In this document: positions 23,468 through 32,436 of the stretch, one piece after another
How the letters are laid out: every line of letters begins with the position of its first letter
How positions within the stretch are numbered: position 1 is the stretch's first letter
NCBI GenBank assembly: GCA_016932075.1
Contig: JAFGDP010000025.1
Span: 1 to 39,842, forward strand
Length of the DNA stretch: 39,842 nt
DNA from: Chitinispirillaceae bacterium
GTDB taxonomy: Bacteria > Fibrobacterota > Chitinivibrionia > Chitinivibrionales > Chitinispirillaceae
Direction: 5' to 3'
Made by a program: the position numbers and the translations under genes
Notes under the pieces: generated by a model
The model's input: the letters and a program-made list of their open reading frames with translations, nothing else
The model's database searches: none
Told to the model about the DNA's origin: nothing

Positions 23468-24076
23468 TTACCGTTTTTTTTCCTTGAAGAGGATTTCCAC
23501 GGTGCGCGGCCGCAGGAACTCTTTGAAAAACGCCGCGAAATCTTCGTCGGTCATGCTGATTTTGTATTCCTGGCCGGCAGGTCCGATGCGAAGCCCCCCT
23601 TTGAACAATCTGGAAAAAGCGACCGTCAACCCGCCGGACAATTCGCGAGCTATCGCGGCAGAAAGCAGCGGCGAAAGCTCTTGTTCCAGCGACGCAGGAA
23701 TGACCACGTCAAGCGGTCCGCCGTTCCAGTTGCGGGCGACGGCAAGCACGAGGTCACGGAGCACGGATGGATCCGACAGCGTTTTTGACAAGGGACCATC
23801 AAGCACCTTCGCGATCACCGCGTCCGCGATCTGTTGCTTAACAAGAGAAACAATGTGCGTGCCAGCAAGCCGTATCTCTCCCTCTGCAGCGTGCCTGAGT
23901 TCCGAGGCTTCTCGACGGGCCTCGTCGATTATCGCCGCGCTTCGGGTGCGGGCCTCATCGATGGTCGCGGCTGCGCTGCACCGGGCCTCATCGATAATCT
24001 GCTGCGCCCGCTCTTCACCTTTTTGCACGCCTTCGCGAAAAAGCTGTTCGGTCAATTCTTGAATTTTTTGGTCCAT
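23468..24076 (-). CDS. atpE: V-type ATPase subunit E (peripheral stalk)
   Basis: Peripheral stalk subunit, 202 residues, first gene of the operon. Residues 1-75 form a long Ala/Glu/Arg-rich helix, with three similar IIDEAR-type units one after another (about 27-56). This suits a right-handed coiled coil with a G-like partner. The C-terminal globular part (about 80-195) includes LVLAVARNWNGGPLDVVIPASLE and KISMTDEDFAAFFKEFLRPR. AAGGA lies close before the ATG. No gene for the stalk partner (G/H) is present in the operon. The promoter must lie in 24077-24125, after the OtsAB terminator. Confidence 0.92.
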   Translation of the reverse strand: MDQKIQELTEQLFREGVQKGEERAQQIIDEARCSAAATIDEARTRSAAIIDEARREASELRHAAEGEIRLAGTHIVSLVKQQIADAVIAKVLDGPLSKTLSDPSVLRDLVLAVARNWNGGPLDVVIPASLEQELSPLLSAAIARELSGGLTVAFSRLFKGGLRIGPAGQEYKISMTDEDFAAFFKEFLRPRTVEILFKEKKR

Positions 24077-24124
24077 GGCACATCCTTATGATGATGTATC
24101 TTCCGCCTGCTGCACGGAAAACAA

Positions 24125-24169
24125 TAAAAATAGAATAAAATAACGGCCCTGTCGATAAAAACAGGACCG
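24125..24169 (-). terminator. intrinsic terminator after the OtsAB gene
   Basis: On the minus strand a nine-pair stem has arms 24161-24169 and 24144-24152, one G-T pair and an 8-base loop. It is followed by a T-rich tract of nearly 20 bases. It begins 12 bases past the OtsAB stop and separates that gene from the V-ATPase operon on the same strand. Confidence 0.85.
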
Positions 24170-24180
24170 GCCAGGGCACG

Positions 24181-26421
24181 CTACTTTTCGGTATGCAGAA
24201 GCTTCTCGATCAGCAGCAATACTTCATTCTGGTTTTTCATGTTGTATTTTGCGAGCGACTGCGTGAGGCCGATTTTCACGGTAATGGCGTCCTCCGGCAG
24301 GGCCCTGAAAACGTCCTCGTCGGTCTTGTCGTCCCCAAAGGAGAGGATGAAATCATATGTTTTATCCTCAAGCATTTTTAAAGCAATACTCCCCTTGTCG
24401 TATCCCGCCCGTTTCACTTCGACGACTTTGTTGCCATCGACCACCTGCAGCCGGCTCTCAAAGGTAAGAATGGTGCGCAATTCGTCAAGAAGCTCCTTCG
24501 CGCGCACTTCTCCGACATCGATGTGGACATTACGGTAATGCCACACGAGAGAATGAAATTTTTCTTCGACAAACGATCCGCGACAACGGTCGGCATACCG
24601 TTTGAGCACCGGCATGATGGTATCTTTCCAACTCTGGTCGGAATCCAGGGTGCAGGTCCATTCCCGGTCGGGGTGTTTGACGAACGCTCCATGCTCGGCT
24701 ATGAGCTCAAGGTTGAGCCCGGCAAAGACCGTGTCGAGGAACTCCCGTGAACGACTGCTGATAATAAACACCCGGTTTCCTTTAACAGCAGAAAGCGACC
24801 TCAGCCGGTCAAGAAGGCCCGGGTCAGGAAGCGCCGCCTCCGGATAGCGTGCAAACGGGACAATGGTCCCGTCATAGTCGAGAAAAATGATGCGCGACGC
24901 TGCTGTCCGGTAGCGGTTGATGATCCCGGATTCGGCCGTTTTCGGCAGAGGATTTACCTTCCATAGTTCCTGTTCCTGCTTAACGGTCCGAAGGGTCGAG
25001 ACAAAATCGTCGGCCCATGCAAACACATCGTAATTCTTTACACGGCGCTTCATCCGCTCCATATAGACCGTACGCTCTCGAGGGGGCATGGTAAGAGCCC
25101 GATAAATGGCCTCTCCGACCTCACGGCGGTCGGCGGGATTGATGAGCAGCGCTTCCACGAGCTCGGAGGCGGCTCCCGCCATTTCGCTCAGAATAAGCAC
25201 GCCGCGGTCGTCGGTCTGGCAGGCGACAAACTCTTTCGAGATGAGGTTCATCCCGTCACGCAGCGGCGTGATCAGCGCCACATGACTGAAATTGTACAAT
25301 GCGATCAGTTCGAAATAGTCGAGCGGCCGGTACTGATACACGATCGGGAGCCAGGAAAGCGTGCCGTATTTGCCGTTGATGCGTCCGACCATCGCCTCGA
25401 TCTCCTTTTTCATCTCCTGGTAGCGGGAAATGGTGTCGCGCGAAGGAATGACGATCATATTGAAGACCGTATTGCCGTGCCATTCCGGATACCGTTCGAG
25501 AAAATATTCGAACCCGCTGAGACGGTTGAGAATGCCTTTGGTATAATCGAGCCGGTCAAGGGAAAAAATGAGTCTGTTGTCGCCGACCGATTGCCGGAGT
25601 TTCTCGCGGACCGCAGCTACTTCCGCCGAACCTGCGGCCGGTTCGGCGTACTTGCTGTAATCGATGCCGATGGGAAAGGAGTCGATCCGCACGATCCGGC
25701 CGTCGACCGAAACGTTTTTCATGCTGACTTCGGAACCGAACATGCGGCTTACGGCCCGGATAAAATACTGGGCGTAATCGTAGGTGTGAAAACCAACGAG
25801 GTCGGCGCCCAACACTCCTCTGGTGATCGTGTCCCGCCAGAGACGGGGAATGGTGCGGAAGATCTCGAAGGTGGGAAACGGCGTATGCAGAAAAAATCCG
25901 ATCGCCGCATCGGGCAGTAGTTCGCGCAGCAGGCCGGGGACAAGCATCAGATGGTAATCGTGTATCCAGATAAAATCGCCAGGCTCGAAAAACGCCGCGA
26001 TCTCCTTGGCGAACATGGTGTTTGCCGCCACATACGCTTCGTAGTACTCCTCCTTGAACACCGCGAGAGACTGCATATAATGGAACAAGGGCCACAGCAT
26101 GTCGTTGCAGAAACCGCCGTAATAGAGCGCGTCGGTCGCGTCGTCGATGGGTATCGGCATGAGCCGGAAGCTTGTTTGCGGTGCCCGCGCAATAAGGTCC
26201 CCGGTTTTTTGATCGCCTTTCCCGAACCATGCCGTTTTTCCGTACAGCGTGCCGTACCCTTTTTCTTCCATTTTTTCGGAGAGTGCCAGAATACCGGAAA
26301 CCAGCCCTCCGGCGTTCTGGCTTACGGACACCGAATCGTCCTCCTGCCGGGAAAAGCTGAACGGCAGCCGGTAGGAAGCAACAAGCACCCGTTTGAATGA
26401 ATCGGTTGATAATGGTGTCAT
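24181..26421 (-). CDS. otsAB: bifunctional trehalose-6-phosphate synthase/phosphatase
   Basis: A 746-residue OtsA-OtsB fusion that makes trehalose-6-phosphate from UDP-glucose and glucose-6-phosphate and then removes the phosphate. The GT20 part covers about 1-475, with NAGGLVSGILAL, IHDYHLMLVPGLLR, FFLHTPFPTFEIFR, LDRLDYTKGILNRL and TPLRDGMNLISKEF. The HAD phosphatase part covers about 490-746, with FLDYDGTIVPFARYP (nucleophile Asp), SSRSREFLD, EHGAFVKHP, VEVKRAGYDKGSIA and SFGDDKTDEDVFRAL. Both halves look intact. The start at 26421 has GGGGGGAG nine bases upstream; the longer frame to 26460 has none. Such fusions are common in bacteria outside Proteobacteria. It follows the GpgS-HAD gene by about 80 bases and may be cotranscribed with it. 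Confidence 0.95.
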   Translation of the reverse strand: MTPLSTDSFKRVLVASYRLPFSFSRQEDDSVSVSQNAGGLVSGILALSEKMEEKGYGTLYGKTAWFGKGDQKTGDLIARAPQTSFRLMPIPIDDATDALYYGGFCNDMLWPLFHYMQSLAVFKEEYYEAYVAANTMFAKEIAAFFEPGDFIWIHDYHLMLVPGLLRELLPDAAIGFFLHTPFPTFEIFRTIPRLWRDTITRGVLGADLVGFHTYDYAQYFIRAVSRMFGSEVSMKNVSVDGRIVRIDSFPIGIDYSKYAEPAAGSAEVAAVREKLRQSVGDNRLIFSLDRLDYTKGILNRLSGFEYFLERYPEWHGNTVFNMIVIPSRDTISRYQEMKKEIEAMVGRINGKYGTLSWLPIVYQYRPLDYFELIALYNFSHVALITPLRDGMNLISKEFVACQTDDRGVLILSEMAGAASELVEALLINPADRREVGEAIYRALTMPPRERTVYMERMKRRVKNYDVFAWADDFVSTLRTVKQEQELWKVNPLPKTAESGIINRYRTAASRIIFLDYDGTIVPFARYPEAALPDPGLLDRLRSLSAVKGNRVFIISSRSREFLDTVFAGLNLELIAEHGAFVKHPDREWTCTLDSDQSWKDTIMPVLKRYADRCRGSFVEEKFHSLVWHYRNVHIDVGEVRAKELLDELRTILTFESRLQVVDGNKVVEVKRAGYDKGSIALKMLEDKTYDFILSFGDDKTDEDVFRALPEDAITVKIGLTQSLAKYNMKNQNEVLLLIEKLLHTEK

Positions 26422-26500
26422 CACATCGCTCCCCCCTCTTGCTGTCCACAGGAGCACCATTTATTGTGTAACGCAATGGCGCAGAAAAAAACGCCGGACC

Positions 26501-27871
26501 TCATAACGCGAATTCAAGCAGTTTTGCGAAGGATTTCTCTTCGATTTTCTGATCAGCGATACTATTCAAAATACCGTTTGACGAGCAGAACGCCACGCCG
26601 ACCCCGGCGTATTTCACAATACAGATATCGGGCGCGCTGTCGCCGATGGCCACAATATTCGAAAGAGGAATCAAATATTTATTGGAGAGGTGTCGCAGGG
26701 CGTTGCTTTTACAGTAATTATGATTGCACAGGCTTTGCTCCGTTTTTAGGAAAAAGGAGGGGATCTTCACCTCGCCGGTGGCAACCGATTGGGAAAATTC
26801 GAGTTCGTTTGCCAGGGCAAAATCCGCGCCGATTTTTACCTTTATCCGGTTTACCACCACGTCATAGCTGTCGCTTATGATGCCGACGATATAGCCTCGG
26901 TGTTTCAACTCCTGGATCACCTCAACCGTATCCTCGACCATCGGGATCGAATCGGCAATCCGTATGATACGGGCAAGATCCATTCCCTTCATCAGCTGGG
27001 CGATCAATTTGGCGATCAAATAGGGTTCCTGATTTTTGGTGACGATCTCAACCAGCTCCTTATGAAATCCGGCCTCCCGGGCGGCAACCTCGATGAACCT
27101 CCCGAGGAGGATGGTGTTGTCCATGTCAAATATGATCATTTTTTCGAGTTCCTGCAGCGTTTCCTTGATCGCAAACTCCATCTGGTCCCGTATGAGGTTT
27201 ATTTCGCCGAGGGAATCAAGATTGACAAGAGATGCGTTGGTGACCCGCTTCAGGATCGCGCGCGATACGTCGTGGGACATGCTGCCCAACTCCCGCCAGA
27301 TCTTCATTTTGTTCTGAATAAAACCGATGTCGACTTCGACGATCCGCGCCTTCATATTCCACATGTCGATCAGGATCCCGATGTCCACGCCGTAATCGTT
27401 TTCAAGCTTCAGCTTCTCGAAAAATCCCCGCTTGGTGGCGATAATGCCGCTGAGCGGCTGATGAAAACCGGCGAGGTCTGGGTAGAGCATTGAAATGAGT
27501 GGCTTCGCCACAAGCTCGGTAACCCGTCCAGCCTGCCGTGAAAAGGTGCTTTTTACAAAGTCCGCCCTATCTTCAAGGAGGGGCGCAGTGAGCTTGCCAA
27601 TCGTGCCTTCCTGGTAGTCAATGTCGCCGTCGAGGAAAACCACCACCTCGTTTTTTGAAAGCAGAAACCCGTCGCACATTGACGCGCCCTTGCCCATTTT
27701 CGTGCTGGTGATGACCGTTGCCCCGGCAGCCTGCGCTTCCTTGGCCGTCGCGTCAATGGACTTATCATCCACCACAATGACTTCATCGACACTGGATGCG
27801 CTTTTACAGAAACGAACGACCTTGCCGATCGTTGCTTCTTCATCAAGGACTGGAATTATAATAGAAATCAA
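26501..27871 (-). CDS. GpgS-like (GT81) glycosyltransferase fused to a SerB-type HAD phosphatase
   Basis: A 456-residue two-domain enzyme. Residues 1-245 have a GT-A fold with IIIPVLDEEATIGKVV, the metal motif DGD at 81-83, and the GT81 signatures GRVTELVAKPL at 115-125, QPLSG at 138-142 and YGVDIGILID at 160-169. These closely follow mycobacterial glucosyl-3-phosphoglycerate synthase. Residues 246-456 are a HAD-IB phosphatase with DMDNT at 249-253, SDS at 333-335 and GDSAPD at 410-415. The likely route is NDP-glucose plus 3-phosphoglycerate to glucosylphosphoglycerate to glucosylglycerate. The start is TTG at 27871, with AAGGAG five bases upstream. The in-frame extension to 27997 lacks this site and is unlike the family. 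Specificity for mannose cannot be excluded. Confidence 0.88.
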   Translation of the reverse strand: MISIIIPVLDEEATIGKVVRFCKSASSVDEVIVVDDKSIDATAKEAQAAGATVITSTKMGKGASMCDGFLLSKNEVVVFLDGDIDYQEGTIGKLTAPLLEDRADFVKSTFSRQAGRVTELVAKPLISMLYPDLAGFHQPLSGIIATKRGFFEKLKLENDYGVDIGILIDMWNMKARIVEVDIGFIQNKMKIWRELGSMSHDVSRAILKRVTNASLVNLDSLGEINLIRDQMEFAIKETLQELEKMIIFDMDNTILLGRFIEVAAREAGFHKELVEIVTKNQEPYLIAKLIAQLMKGMDLARIIRIADSIPMVEDTVEVIQELKHRGYIVGIISDSYDVVVNRIKVKIGADFALANELEFSQSVATGEVKIPSFFLKTEQSLCNHNYCKSNALRHLSNKYLIPLSNIVAIGDSAPDICIVKYAGVGVAFCSSNGILNSIADQKIEEKSFAKLLEFAL

Positions 27872-28368
27872 ACGTTCTCCTTGTTTTTCTGGCGGAAAGC
27901 CCCTGCTGCATACAATACCGCTCGCCTGAGCGGCTCGTGCGTGACTGTCAGTAGCTCTTTTCTGCGGACAACAGAAATGGCGCCACGTGATGGACAACTA
28001 TAAGGCTGACATTGTCGGAACCCCCCGACCGGAAGGTATGCTTGCGTTTCACAGAAGGTACTGGCAGCCTGTAATCCGTGGATATAAAACTAACAGAAAG
28101 AACTGTTTGGGTCAACACATTTCAATCGGCCAAGGAATATTTCACCCGGGCAGGCTGAAGCGATTAAACCGTCCGGTATTCCAACACGAGGTGCGGGCTG
28201 ATTCCATCGAATGACCATCCTTTCGGCCATAGTACTTTCTTGAAAATGAATTTAACCGGGAACCACGGGCAGGAAGGCTGTATTTTTATACCTCGCAGCG
28301 GAAGGAAAACCTATATCCAGTTTCCGCTTCCCGATAGAAAAGAAACTGAAAACAACCTCGGATCTCTG
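27872..28368. other. divergent intergenic region of about 500 bases
   Basis: It separates the GpgS-HAD gene (-) from tamB (+). Open frames here are short, lack ribosome-binding sites and do not resemble proteins. On the minus strand TTGACC (28110-28115) with 17-base spacing to TAGTTT (28087-28092) is a possible promoter for the glycosyltransferase gene, about 215 bases before its start. No clear plus-strand promoter was found. A longer tamB frame starting at 28240 would occupy the right part. Confidence 0.4.
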
Positions 28369-31300
28369 ATGATTGATCGCGCGAATAAGAGTGCTCATAC
28401 GTTCATCCGTTTGCTCGTGCTGGCGGTTTCTCTCGGCATGGCCCTGTTCTTTGCCGCTTGCATTGCGCTCCTGAGCGCGCCGGTACAGAAAAAAATCATC
28501 TCCAGTATAGAACCAACGATTTCCAAAGCGCTCGGCTCGCACGTTTCCATCGGCTCGCTTCGCACTAATTTTATAAACCGGATCGAGCTGCACGATTGCT
28601 CCCTCACGGATGTTGTACCCTATGGCGACAGTCTGCATGTTAACCGCGTGCGGGTTGCATTTAAGCTGGCGCCGCTTCTGCGGAAAAAATTGGTGCTTCA
28701 ACGGGTCGTGATTCATGACGGCGGTATCGTATGCGTGCGCACGCTCGATGGCAGATTCCATGCGCCATTTCTGCCCGCTCGGGATTCCGTAAAAGCCTCC
28801 AAGCCGAAAAAGAAAACAACGTGGTGCATAATCATTGATACGGTGTCCATCAAGAAACTCGATGCCCGTTATATCGATTCCGCGCTCTCGATCGACGCAT
28901 CACTCACGAGAATAGATGCCGGAGTGCGGTTCTATGCCCTCGATTCGCTTCTGGTCAGGCTTTCCACCGGCGCAGGGAATGCGGTGACGCCCTGGTGGTT
29001 GGGTACTATCCGGTCCCTTTCTGCCGACGGCGTGGTGTCGGCCAGTTCCCTGGAGCTTGCCGCGCTGCGGCTCGACGCGGATTCCGCTTCTGTTATAGGT
29101 AAGGGCACGGTCGCCTATGGCAAAGGAGGGATCTGGGATCTGTCGGTGGAAGCTTCGACAACGAGAAACGCGCTCTGCATTCTTGACCGCATTCCAGTGA
29201 TCAAACCGGGTGGAACCATGCGGGCTAGGGCGACATGGCAGGGGACCATCGAACAACCAAGCCTGACGGTAAACGCGTCTGCTGCCGGTATGACCGTGGA
29301 CCGCCTGACTGCTGACACCCTTTTGGTGGATATGCGCTATGATACGCAGGGTGACCTGGATGCCAGGATCAGGACAATCACCCGGTTCGGCGCTGCACGA
29401 TTGAAGGTCTCGGCCGGATTTCCCGGACTTATGACCGGACCCAAGCTTAACCGATACATGGTTGCGGCTTCCGTTCCGAATGTAGCCCTGACCGATGCAC
29501 TGCGGCATTTCGGTATCGACGGAGCTTTTCCACGAGCGCGGGCGGAACTGAATATAAGCGGCGGGGGGCGTTCGTTTACCGCGCTGCCCGATACCCTATG
29601 TGTCGAAGCCTTGCTCTGGGAACCAGAGATCTCCCGTAAAAGTAACAGGATTGACATTTCTGTGGTGTTGAATCAGAAGGAGTGGGACGCGCGTCTGTCC
29701 GATCTTGCGGGAAACACCATTCAAACCAGCGGAGTGCTTGGTCACGGCGATTCTGTTTCCGGAGAATTCGGCTTTTCCATTTTGCGCCCGTCAGCGATCA
29801 CCCGGTTTTTTCTTCTAGACACGATCTCCGGCACAGGTACCGGAAACGGCTCCTTTGCCGGAACGTTTTGCAACCCCACTATCACCGCGGGAATACGCGG
29901 AGAAAACCTGGCCTGGAAATCGGTTGTCGTCAACCGGTTCTCCGGAGCAGTGACCTACAGGGAAAAGAAACTCCGGATCGACCGCGCGGTCGTCAAGACA
30001 AAAGGAAGCCTCGACTCGATGCTGTCTGCGTTCGGCATTAAAACGGTTTCCGGCAGCTATGCGCTTGAAGCGTGTGCGAGTGGAACGCTGGAAGACCCGG
30101 ATCTTTCGGCGCGGGTCAGCGTGCGCGCTTTTCGCGGATTCGGGTGCCGTTTTTCTTCGATGGATCTCGCCGCCTCGCTGCTGCACGATACGCTGCGTAT
30201 TGGAACCATGCGTTTACTGGCAGATTCTGCATCGATCCTGTGCCACGGCAAAGCATCTCTTTTTGCAAAGGACCGTTTTTTCATGCTGGACCTTTCCGCT
30301 GACCGACATGGCTGCGACCGGGCGAAAATTGAGGCGAGAGCCACCCTTGACAGCAGCGATACCCTTCAGGCCGCGTGCACGGTGTCGTCACTTACACCCA
30401 GACACCTTGCACCATGGATCGAACGGTCGCCACCAATTAACGGCACGCTGACGCTGGACGCACGGTGCCGCGGAGCGTCACATAATCCCGAAGCCACCCT
30501 GTCCCTGGATTTTTTCCAGACCTTTGAGCAGGAGCGCAGGATCGACTACCACGCGGAGGTTCTGCTTCAAGACAGCCTTGCCCGGGCAAAGATATCGGCG
30601 ACCGCCGGCACAGTGAAGCAGCCGCTTACCGTTTCCGCATCCCTGCCGCTCTCATACGGAAAGCCGTGGAATGTCAGGAACAGCATTCGCGACGGCGCCC
30701 GGATAACCGCGCGCGGTGCGGACGTGAACGTGCGTGAGCTGGTTGAGTCTTTCGCACCTTCAATCAAGGCCGGCGGCCGCCTGACCCTTGATGCTGAGGC
30801 GCGTCTGGCATCGGGGAAATGGGCGCTTTCCGGATCGGCGGCGTCACAAATGCATAGCCTGCAGTATTCCGAAATCGGGGTTTTGGTGGACTCGCTGCGT
30901 GCGCAGGCCATATTTGACGGTAACAAAACTGCAGCAATGGCGCGGTTGGAATTTTCCACGTCGCGAATTTCCTGGCAAGACCGCAGCATCGACGCGCTCA
31001 ACGGTGCGGTTCGCTACGGAACCGATACCATTCGAATCGACACGATCATCGCGCGTCTTGGCGACGGCTCATTGTTCGTGACCGGGAAAACGCCGCTTAC
31101 TGCGCTCGACAAGCAGAGCAGGGGAGAAGGTATCCGGTTGCGGTTCCACGCCAGTGACCTGCCGCTGAGCGCCGCCGGTCCCTTCGGGGAGGGCGTCCGC
31201 CTCCGGGATGGAACCGTCACCGCACGCGGCACCGTTGAAATCCGTGGGGGAAAACCGGTGGTACAAGGGCGGGCATCCGTGAACAAGGCACTCCTGCAGG

Positions 31301-32421
31301 TTTTCGAGTGCTCCCCGCCCCTTGGGCCTGTCAATATAAGCCTGGTGATGGCCGGCGATTCGCTGGCGGTTGAATCTTTCAAGGGAAACCTTGGCCCGGC
31401 AGGACGGTTCCGGGGCGCGGGGTATGCGCTGATGAAGGAACCGAACCGTGCGCGTATCTCCTTTTTGGCGAAAGACCTCCGACTGCAGTGCGCGGACCTT
31501 GATGCGGGGGTGACCTCCGCACGCGTGCGGGTGGTGGATTCAGCCGATGCTTTCGTGGTTTCCGGCGATATCGATCTTGCGGAAACGCGCTTTGCCACCT
31601 TTTTCTCGCCGAACATGATTGCTGATCAGTTCGATCGCCCCCGGCAGGTGGCTTCGGAAAAGAAAAACCCGTTTCTCGACCGCGTATCGCTGCGCGGCAG
31701 GCTCACGATCAACCGTAATCTTATCATCGAGACGAACATCGGAAGATTTGTTCTTGACGGCCAGGTGGCGATTGTGGGAACGCCCAACAAGCCGGGTGCC
31801 ATCGGCGCGATTGAAATAACCGAAGGGCATGTTTTTTATCTTGACCGCAGATTCACCATTGACAAAGGGATGTTCCGGCTGCAGGATCCGGAGGCGATAC
31901 GGCCGCTTGTGGACTTGGCTGCGAGCGCACGGGTCATCGCCACCAACACGGGTGTGCGGGGAGGTGAGATCAATGAAGAATCCTATACCATTACCCTCAG
32001 GATTCAGGGAGATCTTGAAAAACCAGAAGTTATTCTGACCGCAGACCCGGCCCTGCGGCCGCCGCAGATTGTGAGCCTGCTCACCTTCGGCACCACGCAG
32101 GGAGAGATCGGCGGCGATATCTCGCAGCGCGTCGAGTCTATTCTCAAGCAGCAGCTTGCCGGGTTCGGCACGCGCAAACTGGAACAGTGGCTCAATATTG
32201 AGAGCCTGAATGTCGAACCGGTCGGGAAAAAGGATGCTGTTGTCACGGCCGTCAAGCGGCTCTCGCCACGGCTCACGGTCTCGTACCAGACAACGGTTGA
32301 AGATATCACCAAGCAAAAAGCCATGGCATCCTACCGGCTGTTGCCGTTTCTGTATATCGACGGTACCGGCGATTATGCCGGCCGTGTGGGCGCAGACCTG
32401 CGCCTGCGGTGGTCACGGTAG
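28369..32421 (+). CDS. tamB: TamB-like inner-membrane translocation/lipid-transport protein
   Basis: About 1350 residues. A signal anchor near the N-terminus (FIRLLVLAVSLGMALFFAAC) precedes about 1000 residues of beta-rich repeats typical of AsmA/TamB bridge proteins. The C-terminal DUF490 domain (about the last 300 residues) is clear: GHVFYLDRRFTIDKGMFRL, then TITLRIQGDLEKPEVILTADP, PPQIVSLLTFG and LNIESLNVEP. Such proteins span the periplasm and, with TamA or alone, move outer-membrane proteins or phospholipids. The ATG at 28369 places the anchor at the N-terminus. An in-frame start at 28240-28246 would add about 43 residues. Neither has a strong Shine-Dalgarno site. tamA follows after 15 bases. 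Confidence 0.9.
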   Translation: MIDRANKSAHTFIRLLVLAVSLGMALFFAACIALLSAPVQKKIISSIEPTISKALGSHVSIGSLRTNFINRIELHDCSLTDVVPYGDSLHVNRVRVAFKLAPLLRKKLVLQRVVIHDGGIVCVRTLDGRFHAPFLPARDSVKASKPKKKTTWCIIIDTVSIKKLDARYIDSALSIDASLTRIDAGVRFYALDSLLVRLSTGAGNAVTPWWLGTIRSLSADGVVSASSLELAALRLDADSASVIGKGTVAYGKGGIWDLSVEASTTRNALCILDRIPVIKPGGTMRARATWQGTIEQPSLTVNASAAGMTVDRLTADTLLVDMRYDTQGDLDARIRTITRFGAARLKVSAGFPGLMTGPKLNRYMVAASVPNVALTDALRHFGIDGAFPRARAELNISGGGRSFTALPDTLCVEALLWEPEISRKSNRIDISVVLNQKEWDARLSDLAGNTIQTSGVLGHGDSVSGEFGFSILRPSAITRFFLLDTISGTGTGNGSFAGTFCNPTITAGIRGENLAWKSVVVNRFSGAVTYREKKLRIDRAVVKTKGSLDSMLSAFGIKTVSGSYALEACASGTLEDPDLSARVSVRAFRGFGCRFSSMDLAASLLHDTLRIGTMRLLADSASILCHGKASLFAKDRFFMLDLSADRHGCDRAKIEARATLDSSDTLQAACTVSSLTPRHLAPWIERSPPINGTLTLDARCRGASHNPEATLSLDFFQTFEQERRIDYHAEVLLQDSLARAKISATAGTVKQPLTVSASLPLSYGKPWNVRNSIRDGARITARGADVNVRELVESFAPSIKAGGRLTLDAEARLASGKWALSGSAASQMHSLQYSEIGVLVDSLRAQAIFDGNKTAAMARLEFSTSRISWQDRSIDALNGAVRYGTDTIRIDTIIARLGDGSLFVTGKTPLTALDKQSRGEGIRLRFHASDLPLSAAGPFGEGVRLRDGTVTARGTVEIRGGKPVVQGRASVNKALLQVFECSPPLGPVNISLVMAGDSLAVESFKGNLGPAGRFRGAGYALMKEPNRARISFLAKDLRLQCADLDAGVTSARVRVVDSADAFVVSGDIDLAETRFATFFSPNMIADQFDRPRQVASEKKNPFLDRVSLRGRLTINRNLIIETNIGRFVLDGQVAIVGTPNKPGAIGAIEITEGHVFYLDRRFTIDKGMFRLQDPEAIRPLVDLAASARVIATNTGVRGGEINEESYTITLRIQGDLEKPEVILTADPALRPPQIVSLLTFGTTQGEIGGDISQRVESILKQQLAGFGTRKLEQWLNIESLNVEPVGKKDAVVTAVKRLSPRLTVSYQTTVEDITKQKAMASYRLLPFLYIDGTGDYAGRVGADLRLRWSR

Positions 32422-32436
32422 GAGGGAGGGCATACG

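Noticed and set aside
25556..26476. 306-codon minus-strand open frame within otsAB in another frame
   Set aside because: The otsAB frame has all catalytic motifs of both domains across this stretch; the other frame is Arg-rich and featureless.
26484..26500. T-run after the GpgS-HAD stop as an intrinsic terminator
   Set aside because: There are seven T on the minus strand, but no stable GC-rich stem precedes them, so read-through into otsAB is possible.
27872..27997. N-terminal extension of the GpgS-HAD protein to 27997
   Set aside because: The added residues do not match the GT fold, and AAGGAG sits just before the TTG at 27871, where the family N-terminus begins.
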